This document shows positions 24,857 to 34,504 of a stretch of DNA of 56,902 bases, one piece after another. Under the pieces are notes generated by a model. That model searched no databases and was not told where the DNA came from. It saw only the letters and a list, made by a program, of their open reading frames with translations. The position numbers were made by a program, and so were the translations under genes. Each line of letters opens with the position of its first letter. The first letter of the stretch is position 1. This DNA is from Prevotellaceae bacterium. Lineage in GTDB: Bacteria; Bacteroidota; Bacteroidia; Bacteroidales; Bacteroidaceae. The DNA lies in NCBI GenBank assembly GCA_028723455.1, contig JAQYEW010000028.1:1-56902 (forward strand), in the 5' to 3' direction.

Positions 24857-27433
24857 ATGTTCAAACGCTTCGTCATCATGCTCTTTTTGCTTGTTGCCGC
24901 TATCCACGAGACAGCGGCGCAACAAGTGAGCGGCAGCGTAAGGGACGCGGAGACGGCACGCCCTTTGCGGGACGTACTTGTTTATTTTTCGGGCAACCGC
25001 CAATCGCTTGTCCTGACGGATAGCTTGGGACGCTTTGCCTTGCCCTATCGCAAGGGAAAACTTGTGGTGCGCCTGCTGGGCTACCAGAGTCAGGTGCTCA
25101 ACATCCGGAACACGGATGTCCTTCTGGTTGACCTGGTGCCGGAAAGCGGCAACTTGCAGGAGGTGGAGGTGGTTGTGAAACGCAAGAAATACAGCCGGCG
25201 AGAGAATCCGGCGGTTGAACTGATGCGCAGGGTGATTGCCGCCAAACAGCGCACCGACCCTGCCCGTCTACCTTATCTGAGCTACCGCAAATACGAGAAG
25301 CTGACGACCTCGTTGAATGACCTTTCCGGCAAGGCCCTTGAGGGCGGTTTCCTCCAACGTCTGCCGTCGGTAAAGGGGAACATAGAGAAGCATCCGCTTA
25401 CGGGCAAACTTACACTGCCCTTGATTCTAAGGGAAAAGGTGTCCCAAACCTTTAAGCGTAGGTATCCGAGTTCCGAGCGAACCGTGGTCGAGGGCGAACG
25501 TCAGGAGGGGGTTCTTGATTTCATGAACTCGGGCGAACTGCTCGGCGGAATGATGGAGGACGCTTTCCAGGACGTGAATGTCATGGATAACAGTGTTCGT
25601 TTGTTTCAGCATCCTTTTCTTAGCCCCGTAAGCGATGGTGAAATGGCCATCCGCTTTTACCGCTATTTTATCGTGGATACCCTGGACGTGGATGGGCAGC
25701 GTTGCATCCAGGTGGATTTTCTTCCCAACAACCCACAGGACTTCGGCTTTTCGGGCAGCCTCTATGTGCTGGCGGACTCATCGGACTTGCTTCACAAGGC
25801 CGTGCTTCGTGTGCCGGCCCGTAGTGGAATAAACTATGTGGACGACTTGTTGCTCACACAGCGTTTCCGGTCCGTGGCCGACAGTCTGCGTGTCCTTTCA
25901 TCCTCCGAGATGCTTGTTCAGATGAGTCTTACGGATTGGTTGGCGAAGGTGCAGGTGGAACGTGTGGCTCATTACCATCAGTTTCGCTTGGAAGCCCTGC
26001 GCGAGGAGGTCTTCCTTCAGCCGCAGAATCCGGTGCCCAAAGGAACCCTCAGGCGTGAGGACGATTTTTGGTTGGCAGAACGTGTGGACAGTTTGACATG
26101 CGGAGAACGTGGCTTACATGACATGCTTTCAGGCATGTCCTCCAGACGTTGGTTCAAGCCCGCGCTGTGGGTGGGCAAGATGCTTGTGGAGAACTATGTG
26201 GAGACGAGTTTCGACCCCAACCGTCCCAGTCTGTTTGACCTGGGTCCCATCAACACCTTTGTGGGGAGCAGCAGGACGGAAGGCTTCCGGCTTCGTGTCG
26301 GCGGACAGACAACAGCCGCCTTGCATCCGCATTGGTTTGCCAAGGGATATGTGAAATACGGTTTTGGCGACCGCCGGTGGAAGGGGATGGGAGAGCTGGT
26401 TTACAGCTTCAATGCCAAGGAACGCCTGCCGCAGGAGTTTCCCCGGCGCACATTGTCCTTTTCTTACCGCAGTGATGTAGGCTCGTTCACCGACCGTTTC
26501 ATGCACACGGATGTCGATAACGTCTTTTTCCTGAAGCAATGGTCGTCGAGAGCGTACAAGCAATATTACAAACGTTTTCTGCTTGCTTATGACTGGGAAC
26601 TGGACAACGGCCTTCGTCTCGGGTCGCAACTGAGACACGAGCGCAGTATGCCTACGGGCGACTTGGTGTACCAGCCGCTAAACGGAGCGTCTCCACTTGG
26701 CCGGCTTACTTACAGCGAGGTGAGCCTGCACGCCGAGTTCCAGCCCGGCGCCACTTATGTCAACACAAAGCAGCACCGTTTGCTTACCAACCAGGACCAT
26801 CCGCGGTTCTCCCTGACGCATACGATGGGCTTCAAGGGTTTCCTTGGAGGCGACTTTAACTATCAGCATACAGAGGCGGGCATCTATAAGCGTTTCTGGT
26901 TATACTCATGGGGCAAAATGAACTTGCAGCTGAATCTGGGTGCCCAGTGGAGCAAGGTTCCCTTCCCCTTGCTGTGCATGCCGGCCTCGAACCTGTCGTA
27001 TATTGTCCAGAATAATACTTTCTCGCTTGTGGACAATATGGAGTTCCTGAACGACCGCTACGTCAGTTTCTTTTACAGGTGGGACATGAACGGTAAGATT
27101 TTCAACCGTGTTCCTTTGTTGAGGCGGCTGAAATGGCGCGAGGTCATAGGCTGTAATGTACTGTGGGGGACGCTGACCGATAAGAACAACGCCCTGTCGG
27201 ATAAAAACGGAGGGGATGACCTGCTGTTCCGTTTTCCTTGTGAGCGGGATGCCTCGGGGATGGATGTCCCCTTCACGCATGTGATGAACAAGCGCGAACC
27301 CTATGTGGAACTTTTGGCCGGCGTTCACAACATCTTCAATATCCTGCGCCTGGAGTATGTATATCGTCTGAATTATCATCGCCAAAACGTGCGCCATTGG
27401 GGCGTACGCGGCAGTTTGCAGCTGACTTTCTGA
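24857..27433 (+). CDS. DUF5686 family outer-membrane protein with carboxypeptidase-like regulatory domain
   Basis: An 858-residue secreted protein: a signal peptide (cleavage near ETAAQQ, residue 22), a carboxypeptidase-D-regulatory-like beta domain (about 22-100, VSGSVRDAETARPLRDVLVYF), then the DUF5686 region and a C-terminal half rich in alternating aromatic residues, ending LRGSLQLTF-like, as expected for an outer-membrane beta barrel. The family is common in Bacteroidetes and uncharacterised; the plug-like N-terminal domain resembles those of SusC/TonB-linked proteins, but there is no plug. It follows the RNA methyltransferase by 25 bases, with no sign of a functional link. Confidence 0.85.
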   Translation: MFKRFVIMLFLLVAAIHETAAQQVSGSVRDAETARPLRDVLVYFSGNRQSLVLTDSLGRFALPYRKGKLVVRLLGYQSQVLNIRNTDVLLVDLVPESGNLQEVEVVVKRKKYSRRENPAVELMRRVIAAKQRTDPARLPYLSYRKYEKLTTSLNDLSGKALEGGFLQRLPSVKGNIEKHPLTGKLTLPLILREKVSQTFKRRYPSSERTVVEGERQEGVLDFMNSGELLGGMMEDAFQDVNVMDNSVRLFQHPFLSPVSDGEMAIRFYRYFIVDTLDVDGQRCIQVDFLPNNPQDFGFSGSLYVLADSSDLLHKAVLRVPARSGINYVDDLLLTQRFRSVADSLRVLSSSEMLVQMSLTDWLAKVQVERVAHYHQFRLEALREEVFLQPQNPVPKGTLRREDDFWLAERVDSLTCGERGLHDMLSGMSSRRWFKPALWVGKMLVENYVETSFDPNRPSLFDLGPINTFVGSSRTEGFRLRVGGQTTAALHPHWFAKGYVKYGFGDRRWKGMGELVYSFNAKERLPQEFPRRTLSFSYRSDVGSFTDRFMHTDVDNVFFLKQWSSRAYKQYYKRFLLAYDWELDNGLRLGSQLRHERSMPTGDLVYQPLNGASPLGRLTYSEVSLHAEFQPGATYVNTKQHRLLTNQDHPRFSLTHTMGFKGFLGGDFNYQHTEAGIYKRFWLYSWGKMNLQLNLGAQWSKVPFPLLCMPASNLSYIVQNNTFSLVDNMEFLNDRYVSFFYRWDMNGKIFNRVPLLRRLKWREVIGCNVLWGTLTDKNNALSDKNGGDDLLFRFPCERDASGMDVPFTHVMNKREPYVELLAGVHNIFNILRLEYVYRLNYHRQNVRHWGVRGSLQLTF

Positions 27434-27532
27434 ATTTTTTTTCTCGTTTTTCTTATTTCATATTTGAAAAAGACGTACCTTAGTGGCCGAAAGTCTTTTA
27501 GAGACTGTTTATTCACTTAAAAAATATAGAAA

Positions 27533-28114
27533 ATGAAGAAACTATTTGTTTGCGCCCTTGGCGTGGCAGCCCTCACTTTTGCGGCGTGTGGTAACAAGAC
27601 AAAACAGGCAGACTGCTGCGATTCAACCTGCGTTGACTCAACGGCTGTCGCCGCTGATCCCGTAGCCGCCCTGAGCGATGCGTTGAAGAATGCGGACGCT
27701 GCCAAGGTAGAGGCTCTGCTGAAGCAGGCCGGCACGACTCTGGAAAGCCTGGGCGCTGAAGAGAAGGCGCAGTACGCTTACAAGTTGCAGGAGTTCATCT
27801 CTAACAACAAGGCTAAGCTTGAGGAGTTGAATGTGAACACACTCTCTGTTACTTCTCTTGTTGATGCCGTGAAGAATCTCCCCCAGACCGCTACCGGTTT
27901 GGCAGGCGAGGCCGCTGATGCAGCGAAGAGCGACGCACAGCAGGTGGCTTCGGAGACAAAGGCCGCTGTCGTTGAGAAAGCCACTGAAAAGGTAGAGGAG
28001 ACGAAGGCCGCTGCCGTTGAGAAAGCCAACGAGAAGGTTGACGAGGCTGCGAAGGCTGCCGGTAACAAGGTGAACGAGGGCTTGAACAAGGCCGCAGGCA
28101 AGTTGAAACTCTAA
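27533..28114 (+). CDS. Lipoprotein with amphipathic K/E/A-rich repeat tail, function unknown
   Basis: A 193-residue predicted lipoprotein (TFAACGN, lipidated Cys19). Residues 20-45 include the cysteine- and threonine-rich stretch ADCCDSTCVDST. Residues 45-130 are helical. Residues 130-185 contain repeats of the type EKA-x-EKV-x-E, with E/K alternation, that predict a long amphipathic helix, as in apolipoprotein-like or LEA-like proteins. I do not recognise a family. The pattern would suit a periplasmic surface-associated coiled coil. It stands alone between the DUF5686 gene and a terminator. Confidence 0.75.
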   Translation: MKKLFVCALGVAALTFAACGNKTKQADCCDSTCVDSTAVAADPVAALSDALKNADAAKVEALLKQAGTTLESLGAEEKAQYAYKLQEFISNNKAKLEELNVNTLSVTSLVDAVKNLPQTATGLAGEAADAAKSDAQQVASETKAAVVEKATEKVEETKAAAVEKANEKVDEAAKAAGNKVNEGLNKAAGKLKL

Positions 28115-28141
28115 AAAGGAACCTCTCCTGACACAAGATGG

Positions 28142-28169
28142 CATCCGCGTTTTGCGGGTGTTTTTTTTT
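28142..28169 (+). terminator. Intrinsic terminator after the repeat lipoprotein gene
   Basis: Stem CATCCGC (28142-28148) and GCGGGTG (28154-28160) with loop GTTTT and one wobble pair, followed by nine T residues. It isolates the lipoprotein gene from the ribosomal cluster downstream. Confidence 0.82.
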
Positions 28170-28210
28170 GTCTGTTTTTGGGGCGGGAAAAAACAACGCT
28201 TTGTTTTGTG

Positions 28211-28275
28211 AAAACTATATATATGATTTTGTAAAACTATATACATGTTTTTCTCAAAACTATTATATGTTTTTT
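28211..28275. repeat. Tandem AAAAC...GTTTT palindromic units (three copies)
   Basis: Three imperfect copies of a 20-base unit, consensus AAAACTATATATATGTTTT, at 28211-28230, 28233-28252 and 28256-28275, with a period of 22-23 bases. Each is a weak palindrome (AAAAC against GTTTT). They lie between the lipoprotein terminator and the rpsL promoter in a 417-base gap (28115-28531) without genes. The rest of the gap holds a small structured stretch (28291-28320) and the rpsL promoter. Related units are at 6850-6934 and 48255-48295. Confidence 0.75.
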
Positions 28276-28411
28276 CCTCCCTATTTTACTGGGTCAGTCG
28301 CAACGGGTTGCAGATGGCCCTTCCCTTGTGATATAATGTACCTTTCAAAAGTTAAATATATTTAAATTACAGTGATGGGTTCTTGGGTCTGGAAAATTAG
28401 AGGAGGGATTG

Positions 28412-28443
28412 TTCGTACAAATAAATAATATTTACTACCTTTG
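28412..28443 (+). promoter_or_regulatory. Bacteroidetes-type promoter of the rpsL ribosomal cluster
   Basis: A perfect -7 box TACCTTTG (28436-28443) with TTCG at 28412-28415 (-33, imperfect; an alternative TTG lies at 28409-28411) and a 20-base spacer. Transcription would start near 28450, leaving a leader of about 80 bases before the rpsL ATG at 28532. Confidence 0.62.
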
Positions 28444-28531
28444 CACTCCGATTGGTGTGGAGAACATCGATGTGCCCCAAAGCGATACAAATGAATCAAT
28501 TACATAACATAAATCTAAAAAATTAATTACA

Positions 28532-28915
28532 ATGCCTACAATTCAACAATTGGTAAGAAAAGGCCGTACCGTGTTGGTTGACAAGAGCAAAAGCCCCGCT
28601 CTCGACAGCTGTCCCCAGCGTCGCGGTGTTTGCGTTCGTGTGTACACCACCACGCCTAAGAAGCCTAACTCGGCTATGCGTAAGGTAGCCCGTGTGCGTC
28701 TGACAAACAGCAAGGAAGTGAACAGCTACATTCCCGGCGAGGGCCACAACCTGCAGGAGCACAGCATCGTGCTTGTTCGCGGTGGTCGTGTGAAGGACCT
28801 TCCCGGTGTACGTTATCACATCGTTCGTGGTACTTTGGATACCGCCGGTGTCGCTAACCGCACGCAGCGTCGTTCCAAGTACGGTGCAAAGCGTCCTAAG
28901 GCAGCTAAGAAGTAA
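28532..28915 (+). CDS. rpsL: 30S ribosomal protein S12
   Basis: Protein of the decoding centre, 127 residues. K43 (in [13 protein letters not shown]) and K88 (in [11 protein letters not shown]) are wild type at the classical streptomycin positions. First gene of the str block, preceded by its own promoter and an 80-base leader. The 107-base gap to rpsG contains a short hairpin. Confidence 0.98.
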   Translation: MPTIQQLVRKGRTVLVDKSKSPALDSCPQRRGVCVRVYTTTPKKPNSAMRKVARVRLTNSKEVNSYIPGEGHNLQEHSIVLVRGGRVKDLPGVRYHIVRGTLDTAGVANRTQRRSKYGAKRPKAAKK

Positions 28916-28961
28916 ATCATTTAACAAAACCGTTTTGGCAGGAAACTGAGCAGGTTGAGTA

Positions 28962-28979
28962 AAGTTGCAGCGGCAGCTT
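28962..28979 (+). promoter_or_regulatory. Small hairpin in the rpsL-rpsG gap
   Basis: AAGTTGC (28962-28968), loop AGCG, GCAGCTT (28973-28979): a 7-pair stem with one G-T, between S12 and S7. In E. coli the same gap is bound by S7 to repress its own translation. Whether this hairpin has that role here is inference; no U tract follows. Confidence 0.35.
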
Positions 28980-29022
28980 GAAGACGAAGCAAAACAACCC
29001 AAAACACAAAACAACAACAACA

Positions 29023-29499
29023 ATGCGTAAAGCAACCCCTAAAAAGCGTGTGATTCTTCCCGATCCCGTGTATGGCGACGTGAAGGTTTCAAAGTTCGTT
29101 AACCATCTGATGTATGATGGCAAGAAGACGATCTCCTACGAGATTTTCTATAACGCACTGGAGATTGTAAAGACCAAGATGGCTAACGAGGAGAAGGATG
29201 CCCTCACCATTTGGAAAGAGGCTCTGGACAAGATCACTCCCCAGGTGGAGGTGAAGAGCCGTCGTATCGGTGGCGCTACCTTCCAGGTTCCCACGGAAAT
29301 CCGTCCCGACCGTAAGGAGAGCGTTTCCATGAAGAACATGATTCTCTTTGCCCGTAAGCGCGGCGGCAAGACCATGGCCGACAAGCTGGCAGCCGAGATT
29401 ATGGATGCTTATAACGAGCAGGGCGGTGCCTTCAAGCGTAAGGAGGATATGCACCGTATGGCCGAGGCTAACCGTGCATTCGCTCACTTCCGTTTCTAA
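29023..29499 (+). CDS. rpsG: 30S ribosomal protein S7
   Basis: Primary binder of the 16S rRNA 3' domain, 158 residues from ATG 29023 (MRKATPKKR). A TTG 45 bases upstream in the same frame would add an extension with no homology, so I reject it. Signatures [14 protein letters not shown], and [12 protein letters not shown] at the C terminus. 107 bases after rpsL and 27 before fusA. Confidence 0.97.
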   Translation: MRKATPKKRVILPDPVYGDVKVSKFVNHLMYDGKKTISYEIFYNALEIVKTKMANEEKDALTIWKEALDKITPQVEVKSRRIGGATFQVPTEIRPDRKESVSMKNMILFARKRGGKTMADKLAAEIMDAYNEQGGAFKRKEDMHRMAEANRAFAHFRF

Positions 29500-29526
29500 A
29501 TTCACACTTCATAGAAGAAACATACA

Positions 29527-31653
29527 ATGGCAAAGCAAGATTTATATTTGACTCGTAACATCGGCATTATGGCCCACATCGATGCCGGTAAGACCACCAC
29601 CTCCGAGCGTATCCTTTTCTATACGGGAAAGACGCACAAGATCGGTGAGGTGCACGAGGGTGCTGCCACCATGGACTGGATGGCCCAGGAGCAGGAGCGC
29701 GGTATCACCATTACCTCTGCCGCTACTACGGCCTACTGGAACTGGAACGGCAAGAAGTATAAGTTCAACCTCATTGACACTCCGGGTCACGTTGACTTTA
29801 CTGCCGAGGTAGAGCGCTCACTGCGCGTGTTGGACGGTGCTGTGGCCACTTACTGTGCCGTAGGCGGTGTTCAGCCCCAGTCCGAGACCGTTTGGCGTCA
29901 GGCTGACAAGTACAATGTACCCCGTATCGGCTATGTCAACAAGATGGACCGTTCGGGCGCTAACTTCTTCGACGTGGTACGCCAGATGAAGGACGTTCTT
30001 GGTGCTACTCCCGCAGTTCTCGCTGTACCCATCGGTGCTGAGGAGACTTTCAAGGGTATTGTTGACCTGTTGAAGATGAAGGCCATCCTGTGGCATGACG
30101 AGACCCTGGGTGCTGACTACTCTGTTGAGGAGATTCCCGCCGACCTCGTTGACGAGTGCAACGAATGGCGTGCCAAGCTCGTTGAGCAGGCTGCAGAGCA
30201 GGACGAGACGCTGATGGAGAAGTTCTTCGAGAACCCCGACAGCATCACCGAGGAAGAGCTGATTGCCGCTATCCGTAAGGGTACTTTGGCTCTGGAGATT
30301 GTTCCCATGACCTGCGGTTCTTCGTTCAAGAACAAGGGTGTTCAGACTTTGCTCGACTATGTCTGCATGTTCCTTCCCTCTCCCGTCGACACACCTGTTA
30401 TCACTGGTGTGAACCCCGAGACAGGCGAAGAGGAGACCCGTCGCCCCGATGAGGATGACAAGACCTCTGCCTTGGCCTTTAAGATTGCTACCGACCCCTT
30501 CGTTGGTCGTCTGACCTTCTTCCGTGTGTATAGCGGCAAGATTGAGGCCGGCAGCTATGTATATAACGTGCGTAGCGGTAAGAAAGAGCGTATCAGCCGT
30601 ATCTTCCAGATGCACTCTAATCACCAGAACCCCGTTGAGGTTATCGGTGCCGGTGATATCGGTGCCGGCGTAGGCTTCAAGGACATCCGTACCGGTGACA
30701 CGCTGACATCTGAGGGCGACCCCATCATTCTGGAGAGCATCGAGTTCCCCGATCCCGTTATCGGTATCGCCGTAGAGCCCAAGACGCAGAAGGATATGGA
30801 CAAACTCTCTATCGGCCTGCAGAAGCTGGCTGAAGAGGACCCCACCTTCACCGTTAAGACTGACGAGCAGAGCGGCCAGACCGTTATCTCGGGTATGGGT
30901 GAGCTTCACCTCGATATTATCATCGACCGTCTGAAGCGCGAGTTCAAGGTGGAGATCAACCAGGGCAAGCCCCAGGTTAACTACAAGGAGGCAATTACCA
31001 CCACCGTTAACCATCGTGAGGTTTACAAGAAGCAGAGCGGTGGTCGCGGTAAGTTCGCTGACATCATCGTGAATGTAGGTCCCGTTGACGAGGATTACGA
31101 TATCCAGAAGAACGGCGGATTGCAGTTCGTGAACAGCGTTACCGGCGGTAACATCCCCAAGGAGTTCATTCCCTCTGTCCAGAAGGGCTTCGACGCTGCC
31201 ATGAAGAATGGTGTGCTCGGTGGTTTCCCCATGGACAGCCTGAAGGTCGAGCTTGTTGACGGTAGCTTCCATCCCGTTGACTCTGACCAGCTCTCGTTCG
31301 AATTGGCAGCCAACCTGGCTTATAAGGCATGCTGCGCCAAGGCCAAGCCTGTACTGATGGAGCCCATCATGAAGCTCGAGGTAGATACTCCCGAGGAGAA
31401 CATGGGTGACGTTATCGGCGACCTGAACAAGCGTCGTGGCCAGGTAGAAGGTATGGATACCACCCGCAGCGGCGGCCGTTTGGTTCACGCGAAGGTGCCT
31501 TTGGCAGAGATGTTCGGTTATGTAACTGCCCTGCGTACCATTACCTCTGGTCGTGCTACCAGCTCAATGACTTATGATCACCACGCCCCCGTGAGCAGCG
31601 GTATTGCCAAGGCAGTACTTACCGAAATGGGTGGCCGTGTAGACCTGGTTTAA
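29527..31653 (+). CDS. fusA: Elongation factor G
   Basis: Translocation GTPase, 708 residues. All G motifs are intact: AHIDAGKTT (G1), RGITIT (G2), DTPGH (G3), NKMD (G4). Domains I to V run in order, with the domain IV/V segment [18 protein letters not shown] near the C terminus. Its position in the str block and intact GTPase motifs point to the canonical EF-G1, not the GTPase-defective EF-G2 paralogue known from Bacteroides. No tuf gene follows, as usual in this phylum. Confidence 0.98.
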   Translation: MAKQDLYLTRNIGIMAHIDAGKTTTSERILFYTGKTHKIGEVHEGAATMDWMAQEQERGITITSAATTAYWNWNGKKYKFNLIDTPGHVDFTAEVERSLRVLDGAVATYCAVGGVQPQSETVWRQADKYNVPRIGYVNKMDRSGANFFDVVRQMKDVLGATPAVLAVPIGAEETFKGIVDLLKMKAILWHDETLGADYSVEEIPADLVDECNEWRAKLVEQAAEQDETLMEKFFENPDSITEEELIAAIRKGTLALEIVPMTCGSSFKNKGVQTLLDYVCMFLPSPVDTPVITGVNPETGEEETRRPDEDDKTSALAFKIATDPFVGRLTFFRVYSGKIEAGSYVYNVRSGKKERISRIFQMHSNHQNPVEVIGAGDIGAGVGFKDIRTGDTLTSEGDPIILESIEFPDPVIGIAVEPKTQKDMDKLSIGLQKLAEEDPTFTVKTDEQSGQTVISGMGELHLDIIIDRLKREFKVEINQGKPQVNYKEAITTTVNHREVYKKQSGGRGKFADIIVNVGPVDEDYDIQKNGGLQFVNSVTGGNIPKEFIPSVQKGFDAAMKNGVLGGFPMDSLKVELVDGSFHPVDSDQLSFELAANLAYKACCAKAKPVLMEPIMKLEVDTPEENMGDVIGDLNKRRGQVEGMDTTRSGGRLVHAKVPLAEMFGYVTALRTITSGRATSSMTYDHHAPVSSGIAKAVLTEMGGRVDLV

Positions 31654-31665
31654 TAACAAAACTAT

Positions 31666-31715
31666 GAATGAAGGCTCCCTGCCAAGCAAACGACTCTTTG
31701 GCAGGTCCTTCATTC
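31666..31715 (+). promoter_or_regulatory. Strong hairpin in the fusA-rpsJ gap
   Basis: GAATGAAGG (31666-31674), a CTC internal loop, CCTGCCAA (31678-31685), loop of 12, TTGGCAGG (31698-31705), T, CCTTCATTC (31707-31715): 17 pairs with a 3x1 internal loop. No run of T follows, so it is not a normal terminator. It precedes rpsJ by 33 bases, where the E. coli S10 leader binds L4. A regulatory leader or RNase processing site is plausible. Confidence 0.6.
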
Positions 31716-31748
31716 AACATGTAACAATATCAATAACAACAAAACAAA

Positions 31749-32054
31749 ATGAGTCAGAAAATCAGAATCAAACTGAAGTCTTACGACCACAACCTCGTTG
31801 ACAAGAGTGCCGAGAAGATCGTAAAGACAGTGAAGATCACGGGTGCCATCGTAAGCGGTCCTATCCCCCTTCCCACGCACAAGCGTATCTTTACCGTAAA
31901 CCGTTCAACCTTCGTTAACAAGAAGTCTCGCGAGCAGTTCGAGCTCAGTTCCTACAAGCGTCTTATCGACATCTACAGCAGCAATGCCAAGACCGTTGAC
32001 GCGCTGATGAAGTTGGAGCTCCCCAGCGGTGTGGAAGTTGAGATTAAGGTTTGA
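31749..32054 (+). CDS. rpsJ: 30S ribosomal protein S10
   Basis: 101 residues, in the 30S head near the tRNA sites. Signatures [14 protein letters not shown] and [18 protein letters not shown] are visible. First gene of the S10 block; a 95-base gap with a long hairpin separates it from fusA. Confidence 0.97.
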   Translation: MSQKIRIKLKSYDHNLVDKSAEKIVKTVKITGAIVSGPIPLPTHKRIFTVNRSTFVNKKSREQFELSSYKRLIDIYSSNAKTVDALMKLELPSGVEVEIKV

Positions 32055-32091
32055 TACTTGTTCAATTTATTATTACTAAAGAATAACTGAA

Positions 32092-32709
32092 ATGCCAGGA
32101 TTATTAGGAAAGAAAATCGGAATGACTTCCGTATTCAGTGCCGAGGGTAAGAACGTACCATGCACTGTTATCGAATTGGGTCCTTGTGTAGTTACTCAGG
32201 TGAAGACCGTGGAGAAGGACGGCTACAATGCCATCCAGCTTGGTTTCGAGGATGCTAAGGAGAAGAACACCACAGCAGCCTTGAAAGGCCACTTTGCGAA
32301 AGCCGGCGTAACTCCCAAGCGCCACTTGGCCGAGTTCACAGGCTTCGACGGGGAGCTGAACCTGGGTGACACCATCACCGTTGACCTCTTTAACGACGTT
32401 CGCTTCGTGGACGTTATCGGCGTGTCAAAGGGTAAGGGTTTCCAGGGCGTTGTTAAGCGTCATGGCTTCGGCGGCGTTGGTCAGGCTACTCACGGTCAGG
32501 ACGACCGTCTGCGTAAGCCCGGTTCAATCGGTGCATGTTCTTATCCCGCCAAGGTGTTTAAGGGTATGCGCATGGGCGGCCACATGGGTGCAGAGCGTGT
32601 AACCACGCACAACCTGCAGGTGTTAAAGGTGATTCCCGAGCACAACCTCCTTCTTATCAAGGGTAGTGTTCCCGGTTTCAAAGGTTCAATCGTAAGCGTT
32701 GTAAAGTAA
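32092..32709 (+). CDS. rplC: 50S ribosomal protein L3
   Basis: 205 residues, an early assembly protein near the peptidyl transferase centre. Family signatures [13 protein letters not shown] at the start, [15 protein letters not shown], and [13 protein letters not shown] in the central loop. It ends one base before rplD. Confidence 0.97.
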   Translation: MPGLLGKKIGMTSVFSAEGKNVPCTVIELGPCVVTQVKTVEKDGYNAIQLGFEDAKEKNTTAALKGHFAKAGVTPKRHLAEFTGFDGELNLGDTITVDLFNDVRFVDVIGVSKGKGFQGVVKRHGFGGVGQATHGQDDRLRKPGSIGACSYPAKVFKGMRMGGHMGAERVTTHNLQVLKVIPEHNLLLIKGSVPGFKGSIVSVVK

Positions 32710-32710
32710 A

Positions 32711-33340
32711 ATGGAAGTTAGTGTATTGAATATTCAGGGTCAGGAGACTGGCCGCAAGGTAGCCCTCAATGATGCTATCTACGCTATCGAGCCCAACGAT
32801 CACGCTATCTATCTCGATGTCAAGCTCATCATGGCCAACCAGCGCCAGGGTACCGCTAAGGCAAAGGAAAGAAGCGAAGTAAGCGGTTCTACCCGCAAGC
32901 TCGGTCGTCAGAAAGGCGGTGGCGGTGCACGTCGCGGTGATATCAACTCACCCGTACTCGTTGGTGGTGGTCGTGTGTTTGGTCCCCAGCCCCGTGATTA
33001 TGGTTTCAAGCTGAACAAGAAGGTACGTCAGTTGGCTCGTAAGTCAGCTCTTTCGTACAAGGCTCAGGAGAACGCTATCGTAGTAGTTGATGAGATTACT
33101 ATTGACACTCCGAAGACTAAAAAGTTTGTAGAAATCATAAATAATCTTAAAGTTGCAGGCAAGAAGACCCTCTTCGTATTGCCTGGTGCAGATAAAGTTG
33201 TATATTTGTCTGCTCGTAACATCGAACGCGTTGATGTGATCGCCGCTTCCGCTCTCAATACCTATAAGGTTTTGAATGCTGATGTCATGGTGGTTGCAGA
33301 AGGCGCGCTGAGTGTTATTGACGCTAATTTAACTAAATAA
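32711..33340 (+). CDS. rplD: 50S ribosomal protein L4
   Basis: 209 residues. Long tunnel loop [20 protein letters not shown] near residues 63-82 lines the exit tunnel. In E. coli L4 also represses its own operon; the hairpin before rpsJ is a possible target here. The gene starts one base after rplC. Confidence 0.97.
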   Translation: MEVSVLNIQGQETGRKVALNDAIYAIEPNDHAIYLDVKLIMANQRQGTAKAKERSEVSGSTRKLGRQKGGGGARRGDINSPVLVGGGRVFGPQPRDYGFKLNKKVRQLARKSALSYKAQENAIVVVDEITIDTPKTKKFVEIINNLKVAGKKTLFVLPGADKVVYLSARNIERVDVIAASALNTYKVLNADVMVVAEGALSVIDANLTK

Positions 33341-33354
33341 GGAACTGAACAATT

Positions 33355-33645
33355 ATGTCAATTATCATTAAACCCCTGGTCTCTGAGAAGATGACCTCGA
33401 TTACGGAGAAGCAGAACAAGTTCGGCTTCATTGTTCGTCCTAACGCCAACAAGATTGAGATCAAGAAGGAGATTGAGGCTCGTTATAATGTAACTGTTAC
33501 CGACGTAAACACCTGTATTTATGCCGGTAAGAACAAGTCTCGCTACACCAAGGCTGGTCTCATCCAAGGCCGTACCAATGCCTTTAAGAAGGCTATTGTT
33601 ACCCTGAAGGAGGGTGACTCTATTGATTTTTATAGCAACATTTAA
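33355..33645 (+). CDS. rplW: 50S ribosomal protein L23
   Basis: 96 residues, at the tunnel exit where trigger factor and SRP dock. Begins IIIKPLVSEKMTS and contains KFGFIVRPNANKIEIKK. 14 bases after rplD and 7 before rplB. Confidence 0.96.
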   Translation: MSIIIKPLVSEKMTSITEKQNKFGFIVRPNANKIEIKKEIEARYNVTVTDVNTCIYAGKNKSRYTKAGLIQGRTNAFKKAIVTLKEGDSIDFYSNI

Positions 33646-33652
33646 ATAAGAG

Positions 33653-34480
33653 ATGGCAGTACGTAAATTTAAGCCCACTACACCGGGCCAGAGACACAAG
33701 ATTATAGGTACTTTCGAAGAAATTACTGCATCAGTACCTGAGAAGTCTCTCGTATGCGGAAAGCGTTCATCCGGCGGCCGTAACAACACCGGTAAGATGA
33801 CCATGCGCTACCTTGGCGGTGGCCACAAGCGCAAGTACCGTTTCATTGACTTTAAGCGAGAGAAAGATGGTGTTCCCGCAGTTGTAAAGAGCATCGAGTA
33901 TGATCCCAACCGTTCAGCTCGCATCGCATTGCTCTTCTACGCTGATGGTGAGAAACGTTATATTATTGCTCCCAACGGTTTGCAGGTGGGTACCACTGTG
34001 ATGAGTGGTGCCGAAGCAGCTCCCGAAGTGGGTAATGCTCTGCCTTTGCAGAACATCCCCCTGGGTACTGTGATCCACAATATCGAGCTGCGTCCCGGCC
34101 AGGGAGGTATGCTCGTTCGTTCCGCTGGTAATTTTGCTCAGTTGACTTCTCGTGAGGGTCGTTACTGCGTTATTAAGTTGCCCTCAGGCGAGACCCGTCA
34201 GATTCTTAGCGCTTGCAAGGCTACCGTAGGTAGTGTCGGCAACAGCGACCACGCTTTGGAAAGCTCGGGTAAGGCCGGACGTTCACGCTGGTTGGGTCGT
34301 CGCCCCCACAACCGTGGTGTTGTTATGAACCCCCACGATCACCCCATGGGTGGTGGCGAAGGTCGTCAGAGCGGTGGTCATCCCCGTTCACGCAAGGGCT
34401 TGTATGCTAAGGGTCTCAAGACACGTGCACCTAAGAAGCAGTCTAGCAAGTACATCATCGAGAGAGCTAACAAGAAGTAA
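33653..34480 (+). CDS. rplB: 50S ribosomal protein L2
   Basis: 275 residues, an SH3/KOW-fold protein needed for peptidyl transferase assembly. The functional histidine region is [18 protein letters not shown] near residue 225, and the N-terminal TPGQRHKI and [10 protein letters not shown] segments are typical. Confidence 0.98.
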   Translation: MAVRKFKPTTPGQRHKIIGTFEEITASVPEKSLVCGKRSSGGRNNTGKMTMRYLGGGHKRKYRFIDFKREKDGVPAVVKSIEYDPNRSARIALLFYADGEKRYIIAPNGLQVGTTVMSGAEAAPEVGNALPLQNIPLGTVIHNIELRPGQGGMLVRSAGNFAQLTSREGRYCVIKLPSGETRQILSACKATVGSVGNSDHALESSGKAGRSRWLGRRPHNRGVVMNPHDHPMGGGEGRQSGGHPRSRKGLYAKGLKTRAPKKQSSKYIIERANKK

Positions 34481-34504
34481 ACAAGCAAGTTAATTGAGTA
34501 AATT

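Noticed and set aside
28211..28275. Tandem repeats considered as a CRISPR array
   Set aside because: Units are adjacent with only 2-3 bases between them; there are no spacers and no cas genes in the window.
29818..31488. A 556-codon open frame on the minus strand under fusA
   Set aside because: Antisense shadow of a strongly codon-biased EF-G gene; no recognisable family.
31654..31748. fusA-rpsJ hairpin considered as an intrinsic terminator
   Set aside because: No run of T follows the stem, and ribosomal genes must be expressed beyond it.
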